Positions 1-9,600 of a DNA stretch of 64,000 nucleotides are shown in pieces (position 1 is the first letter of the stretch; each line of letters opens with the position of its first letter). Origin of the DNA: Peronospora farinosa (lineage: Eukaryota; Oomycota; Peronosporomycetes; Peronosporales; Peronosporaceae). The stretch is from NCBI GenBank assembly GCA_947646735.1, contig CANTFK010000978.1:62001-126000 (forward strand), read 5' to 3'. The position numbers and the translations under genes are program-made. Under the pieces are notes generated by a model, which made no database searches, was not told the origin of the DNA, and saw only the letters and a program-made list of their open reading frames with translations.

Positions 1-139
1 AGGTCGAGACGACCATGACCACGACAAAAAGATAATACTTCAAACTGTTGTCATTAAGGAGCTCGTGAGGTTACTACTAATACAAACTAATCTTGACTTG
101 TGTATACTCTGAGAGTAAGCTAGCTAACTAGCTAGCTAG

Positions 140-898
140 CTATGCCCGCATGGTCACCTCCTGAATCTTCTCGACCAATTTAATAGGTGCCGACATCCCA
201 AGATAACGTACGACCATGGCAGGCATATTACCACCCAAGTCCATGTGGGCAACGACACTTATTTCACACATGTCGGGATTGGTTGGATGCGGCGTCAACA
301 CGTAACCTGAGATATGGATGGTTGCACGAACATAACCTTTACGTTCAGGCACGTGCTCGACCGAGCGAGTGGCAATAAGAAAACGACCATTGGGTTCTTC
401 ACGATATGTCGAGACCACGGAAAAGTCTCGAGCTGCTGTAAACATGACTGACTTTGCAGTCACACGACGTACTTCAGAGGCATCACTGAGCTTTTCCACA
501 GTCTTTACTTCCTTTGTCATGTCGTCAAACTTGGGCACCATATCACAACGCATAAGAATAGCAGCAGCTTTAGAAGCACTGACGTCAAGTGTACCCGTCG
601 TCTTCATCGTATACCACTCACTGCCAGCGACTTCACCACAGACAACCTGAATTCCTTTATTACATGGACCCTGGCGCCAGCCATTCGGTAAAACGTCGAC
701 GCCATCGTAACGCTGTAGTAGCTTGTACATGCTGTCGTCTTCAAACGCTCGGATGTGTGCACGTACCAACGCGATCGGAGCCGGAATGGAAAACGTCAGC
801 ACCGATTCAGTCTCGTCCACTGGCTTTTCTTGTGACGGTGCACTATGTTTCGTTTCTACGCGGCCGCGTGTGATTTCCACGGTACTTTCAAAAGTCAT
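140..898 (-). CDS. START-domain lipid-binding protein
   Basis: A 252-residue protein from an ATG at 898 to a TAG at 140-142. After about 30 polar residues, nearly the whole chain has the alternating strand pattern of a START/Bet v1-like fold. Features include an early helix (APIALVRAHIRAFEDD), a central SAAILMRCD-like segment, DFSVVSTYRE, and a C-terminal amphipathic helix (MSAPIKLVEKIQEV), which in START proteins closes the lipid cavity. No signal peptide or membrane segment is seen, so a cytosolic lipid-transfer or lipid-sensing role is inferred; the ligand cannot be told. The length fits a single-domain START protein. The stop lies inside a run of AGCT/TAGC repeats at 117-142. The family call is by pattern, without an alignment. 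Confidence 0.72.
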   Translation of the reverse strand: MTFESTVEITRGRVETKHSAPSQEKPVDETESVLTFSIPAPIALVRAHIRAFEDDSMYKLLQRYDGVDVLPNGWRQGPCNKGIQVVCGEVAGSEWYTMKTTGTLDVSASKAAAILMRCDMVPKFDDMTKEVKTVEKLSDASEVRRVTAKSVMFTAARDFSVVSTYREEPNGRFLIATRSVEHVPERKGYVRATIHISGYVLTPHPTNPDMCEISVVAHMDLGGNMPAMVVRYLGMSAPIKLVEKIQEVTMRA

Positions 899-2692
899 TT
901 TTCAAACGAATAGAAATTGTCACTTGTCTAGTTTGGCGCAAAATTAAGAATGACAGATCTGGGCGTTGGGTCAAGAAATGCGACCGTTAAATGTGCGATA
1001 CATCCAGAGAAACTTACCAAAAGGATTGTTCTATGCTGTTCGAGAGGACTGAAGCCATCTTGCTGCGACATGCTAGTGATTACGCTGTCTATGAATAAGT
1101 CGATGTTTTTCCCGAAAACCATCTGCTGGAGATAAAAAGGGTGTTGATTTCAGGTCGGCGGCGCTGTAAGAACGACATGGACGCGGCCCGAATGACGCTG
1201 ATACTGAGTGAAATGCTCTATGCAACCTTTTTATACGTGGAACACATGAAGATTAATTGAACGTGCTTTCAGCACAGCAGATTGCTACCGGCTTCATGGG
1301 AATTTGACCCATGAGACATGGACTTTTGTATAATATAGTCCGTAATAGCTCACTGATTACGCTCCTCGGCTCCGTCCTGTCTTCAGGCCGTCATCGAATA
1401 ACCTGTTCTAGAGCATAAGCGACTTATACTGAGACAAGTGACACCATTCGTATCGCCTAGTTGCACCACGAACATGGGCGTTGGCCATCGATATTGATTG
1501 CTACACATGTATAAAGCCGATCAAGGGGCGTAATCGAGCATGTTGTCATCATCCACTCGTTACTATTCAAGTCGGACAAAGTATGCAGCAGCTCAACATC
1601 CTGCTTGCTTGATGATTGCTCATGATGTTATCGTTGAAACCCACATGCCACAGCCACGGTAAGCAATCCACATCTGTTTAGTAGCATTCAATTTCTACCG
1701 GGTGATAGTTCTGTTCAAGTAGCCTTTAACAATAGCAAAAGATCCGAAAAACGACAACAATGTTTTCTGTAGCACGTAGATTAGAATGGAGGTTTTAGCA
1801 TAGCGTTCACTTCTTCGGTGATGGCAACTAGAGTTGACGTTTTGTCATTGTTGAAGTCACCTGTGCTTTGAGGTCCCATCGTTGAAGTCCTTCATCGTCT
1901 AGTATGTTTCCTGAATACAGTTTGTGTAGTATAATGAAGACGAACATTCTTTCATGATATCGATGTCTTTGATGACCAGAGTATTTGTATTCCTTATGAC
2001 TTTGCTGCGATGAGTATGCGTACTCTTAACGTGAACCTTCGAAGAAAAGGACTTTCTCGTCTTCATTGATGGCTTCATAGTAGAGGTTTGCCATTATAAA
2101 TAGAAACCACAATACCCATCGTGTTTTCCTTCGCCTTCGTTGTCACGATCTTCATACCACGAGAATGTCGCTCACAATGCGAGAATGTTTACGATTCATC
2201 GAGATAACGGCACAACACTTACCTCGATGTACAACTCATTTCTTTCACAAAAAAGTTCAAAGCTGCAGAAGCACGATTGCGTAGCTTGTGTGCTACGTCA
2301 CCGCCAATTTGACACCAACTTGGACTTCATAGCCTATAGGAAAGACATCAATGACCACCACTGAAGAAACGATTGGGAATCAGATCGTAACTCACTCTTC
2401 AAATTCTGCACAAAACTTCCTCTGATGATAAAGTAAACTTCGGACAAGATGGCTAGACAACCAACAAGTTTTGGCTCACCTCTTGAATCCGATATAGCTT
2501 AAGGACGACACTGAGGTAATATAGCTGCATTAAAACTACCTACGGCAGCAAAAGTGCACGGATGGCGAGCTCTATCCTGTAAACACTGCATCTGGTCGAG
2601 CTCACAAGCTTCTAGACACCTTGAATCGAAAAACTGCTTCTATCCAAAGGCTAAGTCCGTCCGTCCGTCCATCCGTCTATACGCACTGGTTG
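899..2692. other. Intergenic stretch, no supported gene
   Basis: About 1.8 kb between the START gene (promoter side) and the 3' end of eIF3i. Open frames are short, and several start only at non-ATG codons. The part around 1780-2380 has a coding-like texture on the minus strand with many stops and may be a transposon remnant, but I could not identify it. No RNA gene was recognised. Confidence 0.5.
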
Positions 2693-3676
2693 TTACTTGT
2701 TGGCATCGAGCTTGAGGTAGTCGTTATCAAAGTGGTGGAGTCGCACATATCCGTCCTCTGCTCCAGACGCATAACTCTTTCCATTTGGATGGAAAGCAAT
2801 CGTATTGATCGGTCCAAAATGTCCTTTAACACGTCCAAATTCTTCCTGAAAAACCATGTGGAAGAAACGTGCCTCAAACTTGCCGACACGACCCGATGTT
2901 GTAGTCACACTCATGGCTTCCTGTCCACCACCAAGCACAACATGTTCCTTAATGGGGGAAATGGCTGCTGAATTCACAGGACGGTCCGTTTCGTAGACCT
3001 TAAGCACCTTCAAAGTCTCAACGTCCAATAGTTTGGCCGTATTGTCCTTGGACGACGTAATCGCCAATGTCTTGGACTTGTTAAATGCCACATTCGTGAT
3101 CTCTCCCGTATGAATATCATGACTAGAAATCAATTCTCCCGTCGTTGGATCAAACAATTTCATGCTTCCGTCTCCACCTGTCGTTAAAATGGCCTTGTTA
3201 AGTGGCATCCAGTAGGCACCAGTGATACGACCATCATGGCCATGGTTCGTAATGGTCAGGATAGGTTCTGCACTTTGATTGGCGATATTGTCTGCTAGCT
3301 CGTAGACAAAGACAGCTGCCGGTCGGTCTGAAAACTTGTCAGCTACAGACACAAACTGTTTGTCACCCGTACTAAAGTTCACACTACGGGCTGGGCCCGT
3401 ATGAGGAAATGAAAAGAGCTCGTCGCCTGTTTGGACATCCCAAAGCTTGACACTTGCATCAGCTGCAGCTGTTAATAGTTTTTCCGAGTGATAACTCACG
3501 TCACAGGCCCAGACAGCTCCCGAATGACCTACATAAGTGCCAAGACGTTCCCCTGTATCACTGTACCAGAGATTCGGTGTATGATCCTTTGCACAAGAAA
3601 AGAGAAGATCACCTTCCCGATTGTATTTAATCATGGTCAAAGACCGCGAATGACCTTTTAATAAGATTGGACGCAT
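2693..3676 (-). CDS. eIF3i: Eukaryotic translation initiation factor 3 subunit I (WD40)
   Basis: A 327-residue WD40 propeller that matches eIF3i along its whole length. It opens MRPILLKGHSRSLTMIKYN and contains repeated WD units such as GHSGAVWACDVSYHSEKLLTAAADASVKLWD, ending GHFGPINTIAFHPNGKSYASGAEDGYVRLHHFD. The usual family length is about 325 residues. The frame stays open upstream to 3832, but I chose the ATG at 3676: the extra 52 residues are low-complexity (SSSSLSLSLF) and MRPILLKGHSR is the conserved family start. eIF3i is part of the eIF3 complex, which helps load mRNA on the 40S ribosome in the cytosol. The gene is divergent from the FAM185A-like gene with about 225 bp between the starts, and shows no introns. 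Confidence 0.96.
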   Translation of the reverse strand: MRPILLKGHSRSLTMIKYNREGDLLFSCAKDHTPNLWYSDTGERLGTYVGHSGAVWACDVSYHSEKLLTAAADASVKLWDVQTGDELFSFPHTGPARSVNFSTGDKQFVSVADKFSDRPAAVFVYELADNIANQSAEPILTITNHGHDGRITGAYWMPLNKAILTTGGDGSMKLFDPTTGELISSHDIHTGEITNVAFNKSKTLAITSSKDNTAKLLDVETLKVLKVYETDRPVNSAAISPIKEHVVLGGGQEAMSVTTTSGRVGKFEARFFHMVFQEEFGRVKGHFGPINTIAFHPNGKSYASGAEDGYVRLHHFDNDYLKLDANK

Positions 3677-3901
3677 GCTAAAGGACAGAGGAAAAAGAGA
3701 GAGAGAGAGAGAGGAAGAAGACGGACACGAGGATAAATGGATACAGTCTCGACGTACGCCCTTCCCCACCAACAAAATAATAATGTGGTGGACGTAAAAT
3801 GAATTAGGTGAACCACACTCATCCATGACCAAACCTGTGTCGGATTGGCTAAAATTAGATTCCTTCGTGATTGGTTTAAAATTGATTTTCCAGTGCCAAT
3901 A
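3677..3901. promoter_or_regulatory. Divergent promoter region, eIF3i / FAM185A-like gene
   Basis: This 225-bp gap separates two start codons pointing in opposite directions, so it must hold both promoters. A CT/GA-rich run at about 3688-3720 (read GAGAGAGAGAGAG on the plus strand) lies just upstream of the eIF3i ATG. No TATA box stands out. Confidence 0.5.
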
Positions 3902-5101
3902 ATGCTGCTGGTGCTAAGTCGTCGTGTCGTCGGCCTGCGGTCCCGGTGTCTAAAAGCTGTCTCGACATCGTCTCTATCACTTTCTCATTTATTGCATCAT
4001 AGTCGTGTGCATTTTCAAGCAGCAACTGATTTTGCACGTGTTGATGTTGAGATTGTGCCGGTATTGAACGTATTGGACTGTTGCATGCGCGTGTCACATG
4101 ATGTGGACATTCAGAAGACATTTTCCATGGACATGGTGGACACAAAAACGTTACGGATTGTGAAGAAAACGAGTGGAGGTGACACGAAGGTACAGCTGTT
4201 GCTGCCACCGACGCTTGATTTGCATGTGGCAGTAGCCAATGGCCATGTCGTGGTGCAGGACAAGATTGAAGGTGACGTGAAGGTCGTCGTAGGATGTGGT
4301 GACATTACTGTACATAAACTGCGCGGCCAGCTGGTCCATTTAAAGACCAATGGGGGAACGATCCAAGTGTCGGCAGTCATTGAAGGTGAGACGGTGCACT
4401 TGGAAGCCAGTGACAGTATCCACTGCAAGAAATTAATGGCAGATAAAGCACAGGTGAAACTTGGGAAAGAAGGACAGAGTGATTCGAACTTTGGAGCCAT
4501 TTATGCATCAACATGTAGCATCACGTCAACGGATCAGACTGGAGAGACGGCGTTGCGAGTTGGGAATATGCATGGCTATTTACGAGTATCAAGTGAAGGA
4601 CTAAAGAGTGTCCAGGTGGACAGTGTGACGGGTGCTTTGGACATGCAGGACAGTGGAGACAAGTGTCACGTTGTAGCACACTTTGATTCGTGGACGGACA
4701 AGAGCTCTAGTAGTATTTTGGTTGGTGGAGACGTGCGGGTCTCTTTGCAACCTGCAGCACCAATTGATGTGGAATTGCACGGTGCAAAGGTCACACTCGG
4801 GACAGAATGCAACTTTTTAAGCAGTGAAATGGACCATTTGGATGACGACTACGCCGTCTTTACAGGCGAACTTCAGGCACAAGAAGGAACTCTGGCCTCG
4901 CCTTCGACGGGGAAGATTAATATGGAGAGCGCAAAGGACGATGCGATGCGGACGTCCTTCTTTATGAAACAGAGCTCGAGCGACGACGAGAGCGGGGAAT
5001 CCAAGACATCGCGGCTGTTTGTTCATGCACTGAGTGGTGAAGTTACGCTGGATCAGCTAAACTGGATGGACAATATCAAGCGCAAATACTTGAAGCAATA
5101 G
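3902..5101 (+). CDS. FAM185A-like DUF4097 (adhesin-type beta-helix) protein, possibly mitochondrial
   Basis: A protein of 399 residues if it starts at the ATG at 3902; an upstream in-frame ATG at 3845 would add 19. I prefer the downstream start because MLLVLSRRVVGLRSRCLKAV is rich in Arg and hydrophobic residues and lacks acidic ones, like a mitochondrial presequence. The middle is made of short beta-strand repeats (LDLHVAVANGHVVVQDKIEG, VVVGCGDITVHKLRG, LKTNGGTIQVSAVIEG), the pattern of DUF4097/putative-adhesin proteins such as human FAM185A. The C-terminus is acidic and Ser-rich, then ends in a short basic helix. The biochemical function of the family is unknown. The gene is convergent with the ZIP transporter gene. 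Confidence 0.75.
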   Translation: MLLVLSRRVVGLRSRCLKAVSTSSLSLSHLLHHSRVHFQAATDFARVDVEIVPVLNVLDCCMRVSHDVDIQKTFSMDMVDTKTLRIVKKTSGGDTKVQLLLPPTLDLHVAVANGHVVVQDKIEGDVKVVVGCGDITVHKLRGQLVHLKTNGGTIQVSAVIEGETVHLEASDSIHCKKLMADKAQVKLGKEGQSDSNFGAIYASTCSITSTDQTGETALRVGNMHGYLRVSSEGLKSVQVDSVTGALDMQDSGDKCHVVAHFDSWTDKSSSSILVGGDVRVSLQPAAPIDVELHGAKVTLGTECNFLSSEMDHLDDDYAVFTGELQAQEGTLASPSTGKINMESAKDDAMRTSFFMKQSSSDDESGESKTSRLFVHALSGEVTLDQLNWMDNIKRKYLKQ

Positions 5102-5547
5102 AGAATGCAGCGACAGTGTCAAACGAAAGGACCTCGTTTGCTGCTAGGTGCCTTGTGCTGCACTGTGAACGTTCGAGGTCGCAGTAGAATACTGTAATAA
5201 TGAATGTTACGCTGGAACTGGGTCGCTTATCTCACTAAGTATATCGACCACGATTATGTAGGCTAGCTGGCAAAAAGGTTTGGCAAGCAAGGCAGGTATA
5301 CTCATTCACGAGCTCCTCACATTCCTGCCATTTTGACACACTATGTATGATGCTCGAGATTGATTATTGTCCATCGACAGGAGATTGAAGCAAAGCTGCA
5401 AGTGTTCAAGATCAATAACAAGAAGGACTCAAAGGTACCGACAATATCATGTTTGATCGAAGCGCAGCTACTGAATAGATTATGTTGTTTGCAGCCGCTT
5501 ATCGAGAGCTCATCCTCCGTCACTTGGAAGCTGTTCCAGCTGATGTC
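5102..5547. other. Convergent intergenic region
   Basis: This 446-bp region lies between the stop codons of the FAM185A-like and ZIP genes and should hold both 3' UTRs and polyadenylation sites. I see no further gene or clear terminator structure. Confidence 0.5.
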
Positions 5548-6546
5548 TTATGCCCACTTGCCAATGAGAGCCATTGCACTAGCACCCAACCATAGGCAAA
5601 TGTACAAGGCAAAACGCTGCGACGTCGGTCGAGACAGGAACTGGCCGTTCGTGGTCATATTGTACGTCAAAAGCTCGACGAGACCCGTGTACAGCAAAAT
5701 ACCACCAGCAACACAGTTCAATGTGCCCTGCACCCACAAAGCCGTTGACGATGATTCCGAATAGGTGTGACGGATCCCAATGCCAATGACTTGGCCCACT
5801 GGAGTCGTAATGGCAAACGCAAGGTTTAGCAAAAACAGTTTGCTCTTGCTCTCGACCGAATTCAGTGCAGAGGTTCCGATTGCAACACCCTCGAAGAACT
5901 GGTGAAAGCACAAGGCCGCAAGCAACGTTTTAAAGTCGGAGCCAGTTGTAATGCCCAAGTCAAGGCCAACGATGACCGAGTGGAAGAGAACGCCGGCTTC
6001 AAAGATGATTGTGGCTATTTTACGGCGAATCTTCGAGTCGTGTGCAAGATGGTCGGGAGTCTTTTCGTGATAGTGGTGTCCAGCAGATCGAGGTGTGGCT
6101 GCATCGTGTGGGGTAATGACAGTCTCCTGACCAACAGGCCCAGCGTGACCGTGGCCGTGAAGCATGGAGCCTTGTGCACCGAAAAACACTGAGCTTTCAC
6201 ACTCGATGAAATGCATGAGTATCAACGTGATCAGCACAACCGCGAGTCCGATGCTTTCGTATTCCTCAACTATCGAGCCGAGGCATGGATCGCTCAGCTT
6301 TTCAATGCCTTCGTTAATCATGTGGATAAGACCAGTAGCGATGACGACACCGTAGGCAAAAGCACCAATTGCTTCCATGATGACCGAATTGGTCTTGCAT
6401 TGAGGAATCTTTTGCGAGATAATGGGGATCATTGTACCTGCCGCAGACACGGCAAAGATGATGAAGATAGCACTAACGTGCAGCCTCATGTCATACTCAT
6501 TGTCCACGTTGAGCGAGACACAGCCACAACAGCTTTCGTCGGCCAT
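5548..6546 (-). CDS. ZIP-family zinc/iron transporter
   Basis: A 332-residue polytopic membrane protein with the ZIP pattern of three N-terminal membrane segments, a His-rich cytosolic loop (HGHGHAGP, then HHYHEKTPDH) and five C-terminal segments. The transport motifs in TM4 and TM5 are present: HSVIVGLDLG and HQFFEGVAIG. These His and Glu residues line the metal path in the family. The likely role is uptake of Zn2+ or Fe2+ across the plasma membrane or release from a compartment into the cytosol. The frame is open up to 6672, but I chose the ATG at 6546 (MADESCCGCVS) because the extension lacks family features. It is divergent from tRNase Z (527 bp) and has no introns. Confidence 0.93.
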   Translation of the reverse strand: MADESCCGCVSLNVDNEYDMRLHVSAIFIIFAVSAAGTMIPIISQKIPQCKTNSVIMEAIGAFAYGVVIATGLIHMINEGIEKLSDPCLGSIVEEYESIGLAVVLITLILMHFIECESSVFFGAQGSMLHGHGHAGPVGQETVITPHDAATPRSAGHHYHEKTPDHLAHDSKIRRKIATIIFEAGVLFHSVIVGLDLGITTGSDFKTLLAALCFHQFFEGVAIGTSALNSVESKSKLFLLNLAFAITTPVGQVIGIGIRHTYSESSSTALWVQGTLNCVAGGILLYTGLVELLTYNMTTNGQFLSRPTSQRFALYICLWLGASAMALIGKWA

Positions 6547-7073
6547 TTTCTTTGGTTGCAAGGTTGGAAAGAGATGAAGCCCGTGAACGCGCAAATGGGA
6601 AAGTGATTGCTGTCCATATCTATCTATCTCGTCTCGATAGACATGACTGGTGAATGAAAGGACCAGGTCCATTCATGTGTCAGAGTTATGACAACCACCG
6701 TCGGATAAACACGTCGGACAAACCAGCTGGCAAGAAGTGGTGCCGTAATCGCATGACTGACTGCCTCATTACTAACTGCCTTGTCTCGGTCCGACTTGGC
6801 TGATTGCACGCATCAACGTGAATGGATGGGATCACTCCTTTGGCTCGAATGATTCGGTAGTCACTGCTGCAGAACCATTATTTTTTTCGGCTTCACCATG
6901 CAAACACTTGCAAGTCGCATGGTCGATGAAAACGTCTTCAAGTGAACTTCCTCGGTCAATTGCGAGACGGTCATGTCGATGGTGGACAACCACCACCAGT
7001 CGATACCCTCTGTTAAATACGTATCCAACTCCTGATCATTTGACACCAGTCAGCCATTCAAAGTTTTCCAAAG
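6547..7073. promoter_or_regulatory. Divergent promoter region, ZIP transporter / tRNase Z
   Basis: A 527-bp gap between the start codons of two genes that point away from each other, with no other supported gene. A short TATC repeat lies near 6618-6630. Regulatory sites are not recognisable by eye. Confidence 0.4.
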
Positions 7074-9482
7074 ATGGTCATATACCTGCAGATTCTTAGT
7101 GTACAGTCCATTGAGACAACACCGAGTCTTCTATTGTCCACGGAAACATGTCGGTAGGTTTTTATCCATTCCTATCAACTCTCTTTGCAAGTGTATTCTA
7201 CTAACCGTTGTCTCTATCGATCGTATCGTAGTTTTCTATTCAATGTCGGTGATGGGATTCAACGTCTTTGTATGGAGCACCACGTGCGACTTGCGAAACT
7301 GCAGCACGTTTTCCTGACTGAGTTACAATCTCATACACTGGGGGGTTTACCTGGTATGGTGCTTACTGTATCAGACACTGGCAAGGTGGGGTTACATGTG
7401 CACGGACCTGTAGGTACGAAGAAGTATCTGCAAGCCACCCGTCATTTTTTCTATCGTCCCAAGTTTCAACTAGAAGCATCGGAAGTGCTGCTAATTGATG
7501 CTAAAGAAGAAGAAGAAGAAGAAGAAGAGAAGGAGAAGATGATGAAGAGCTGTTATGAAGATGATGAGGTCGTGGTGTTTGCTATAGCGATAGCAAAACC
7601 TCGTGCCGGAACCAAACGAAAACTTGATGACAGTCTGTCGTCCATTCACGAGACGGACAACCACATGAGTGTGAGTTATATGGTGGAAACAAGGACACAG
7701 AGAGGTAAGTTCTTGGTGGATCAAGCAGTAGCATTTGGTGTGCCAAAGGGAAAGTTATTTGGACAATTGCATCAAGGAAAGGACGTGACGCTGCCCGATG
7801 GTCGAGTCGTCAAGTCAAGTGACTGTGTCCTGCCGTCAATGCCTGCTGCTGCGTGTATGATTGTGAGTTGTCCTACGACGGCGCATGTGGAGGCATTGAT
7901 CGGTAGTAACGGCTTTGACCGATACCGAGAGAGAGAAGGAAATCGTGCCCACGTCCAGGTGGAAGTCGTGTTTCATCTTGGAGGTGGTGAAGTGCTACGT
8001 CACCCAAAGTATGCGGAGTGGACACGAAGTTTTGGCAATCAAGCACGACATGTCGTGCTTGGACACGACGCGTGTGCGCAGAAGACGGTGTATCGCGCTT
8101 CAGCAATGCTGCAGGCGCAGATGCACACTGTGTTTCCAAGCGCTTTCTCGTCAAACGAACAGCATGAGCTGAGAGATGCTTCTGTGCCTTTTTCACGTGC
8201 TGTGCCGGACGCCACCTCATTGCAACTCACTGCCACCTCTAGCGAAGAACAAGAAGGCTCAAATCCAGCAACATCGAACGTGGTTCTTGGCGAAGGTATG
8301 CTGAAATTTGTGCTAGCTCCTCAAGCTCGCCGTGGTTTCGATACATCGAGTTGCTGGCCACGTCTTGATTTTGACATGATTCGTGAGAGCGTTGCTTCGT
8401 CGGTGGAGATCGTAACCAAGACATTGACGAAATCAGAGGCGAATAATCTAGACGATGATCTCATCGATGGTCGGATCACGTTCCTCGGCACAGGCTGCGC
8501 CATCCCTTCAAAATATCGCAATGTCACTGGCATGTATCTTGAGTTACCCGTTGACAAGAATGACGACATGGACTCTGCTTGGGCAGGCTTGATGCTGGAC
8601 TGTGGCGAAGGAAGTCTAGGGCAGATGTACCGCTACGCCGGCGGTGATAAAAAGCGACTGCAGGAGCTGGTGGACCGCCTCAAATGTGTCTGGATCTCGC
8701 ACAACCATGCTGATCACCACTTGGGTTTGCTTCGGTTGTTCAGTCATCGCACCGACGGTGTAAACATGGAACCGTTGCTCGTGATCGGACCAACGGCACT
8801 TCGCTTTTGGCTCGACGAGTATGCAGCCCTGGACCCGATGGTGCGTGGTAAGTTCTCCTTTGTAGAGAACTACAGCTTTGATGAGAACGACTCGCGCTTT
8901 ACGGAAGTCGAGACTCATGCAGAGGCAGCACGTGTTCGCGCCTGGCTACGAGAGACACTGCACATTTCCCAGCTCGAGTGCGTCCCCGTGAAGCACGCAC
9001 TTGAATCATACGCGGCTGTGGTGACTTTCGTCGATGGTGCCAAGTTAGCGTTTTCGGGTGACTGCCGTCCCAGCGATGAATTGGCCGAGAAGGCGATGAA
9101 TGCTTTCTTGATGGTACACGAAGCTACTTTCGAGGATGACTTGAGCAAGGAGGCCAAAGACAAAGCCCACTGCACAATGGCTGAAGCTATTGGAGTTGGT
9201 CGTCGAGCAAAAGCTCGTCACCTGGTGCTCACACACTTCAGCCAACGGTATCCGAAGATGGCAGTGCTCTCAACCTCATGCGACGAATCTGATGTGGATC
9301 AAACTCCCATGGAGGTGCTAACAGCTATCGACATGCTGTCGCTGCGTTTCCGCGAGTTACGGCAACCACACTTGATGGAAGTGTGCACGCAATTGATGAC
9401 GCTGGATGATGAAGAAGCGGGGGATATCGATGCCGTAGCTAGTCTCAAAGCACAACAGGAGCGCGAAGAGAAGAAGAAATAG
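7074..9482 (+). CDS. Ribonuclease Z, long form (ELAC2-like tRNA 3' endonuclease)
   Basis: This enzyme cuts 3' trailers from precursor tRNAs. My model is join(7074..7153, 7232..9482), 776 residues. The 78-nt intron has donor GTAGGT at 7154, a CTAAC branch-like site at 7201 and acceptor CGTAG ending at 7231. Splicing puts MVIYLQILSVQSIETTPSLL in front of the conserved FLFNVGDGIQRL, which an unspliced reading would not explain. The N-terminal half is the inactive long-form domain (LGGLPGMVLTVSDTG). The C-terminal half is the metallo-beta-lactamase domain: FLGTGCAIPSKYRN, the HxHxDH metal site in SHNHADHHLGL (residues 517-522), SGDCRPSDELA, and the late HEATF and LTHFSQRYPK motifs. A Glu run from an AAG repeat (about 7504-7530) sits in the linker. 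The 3' end faces that of eIF2B delta, 118 bp away. Confidence 0.94.
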
Positions 9483-9600
9483 AAGATCATTGCACGCGGC
9501 GAGCAACTCTAAATCTGCGATAATCGCAACGTTGCTAGGCATAATCAAAACATTGCAATTGTTAGATGTCATTGTGTTGGTGGACTCACTTGACTTACGA

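Noticed and set aside
2140..2364. 74-codon plus-strand frame
   Set aside because: No domain or signal peptide; it lies in a stretch with many similar short frames.
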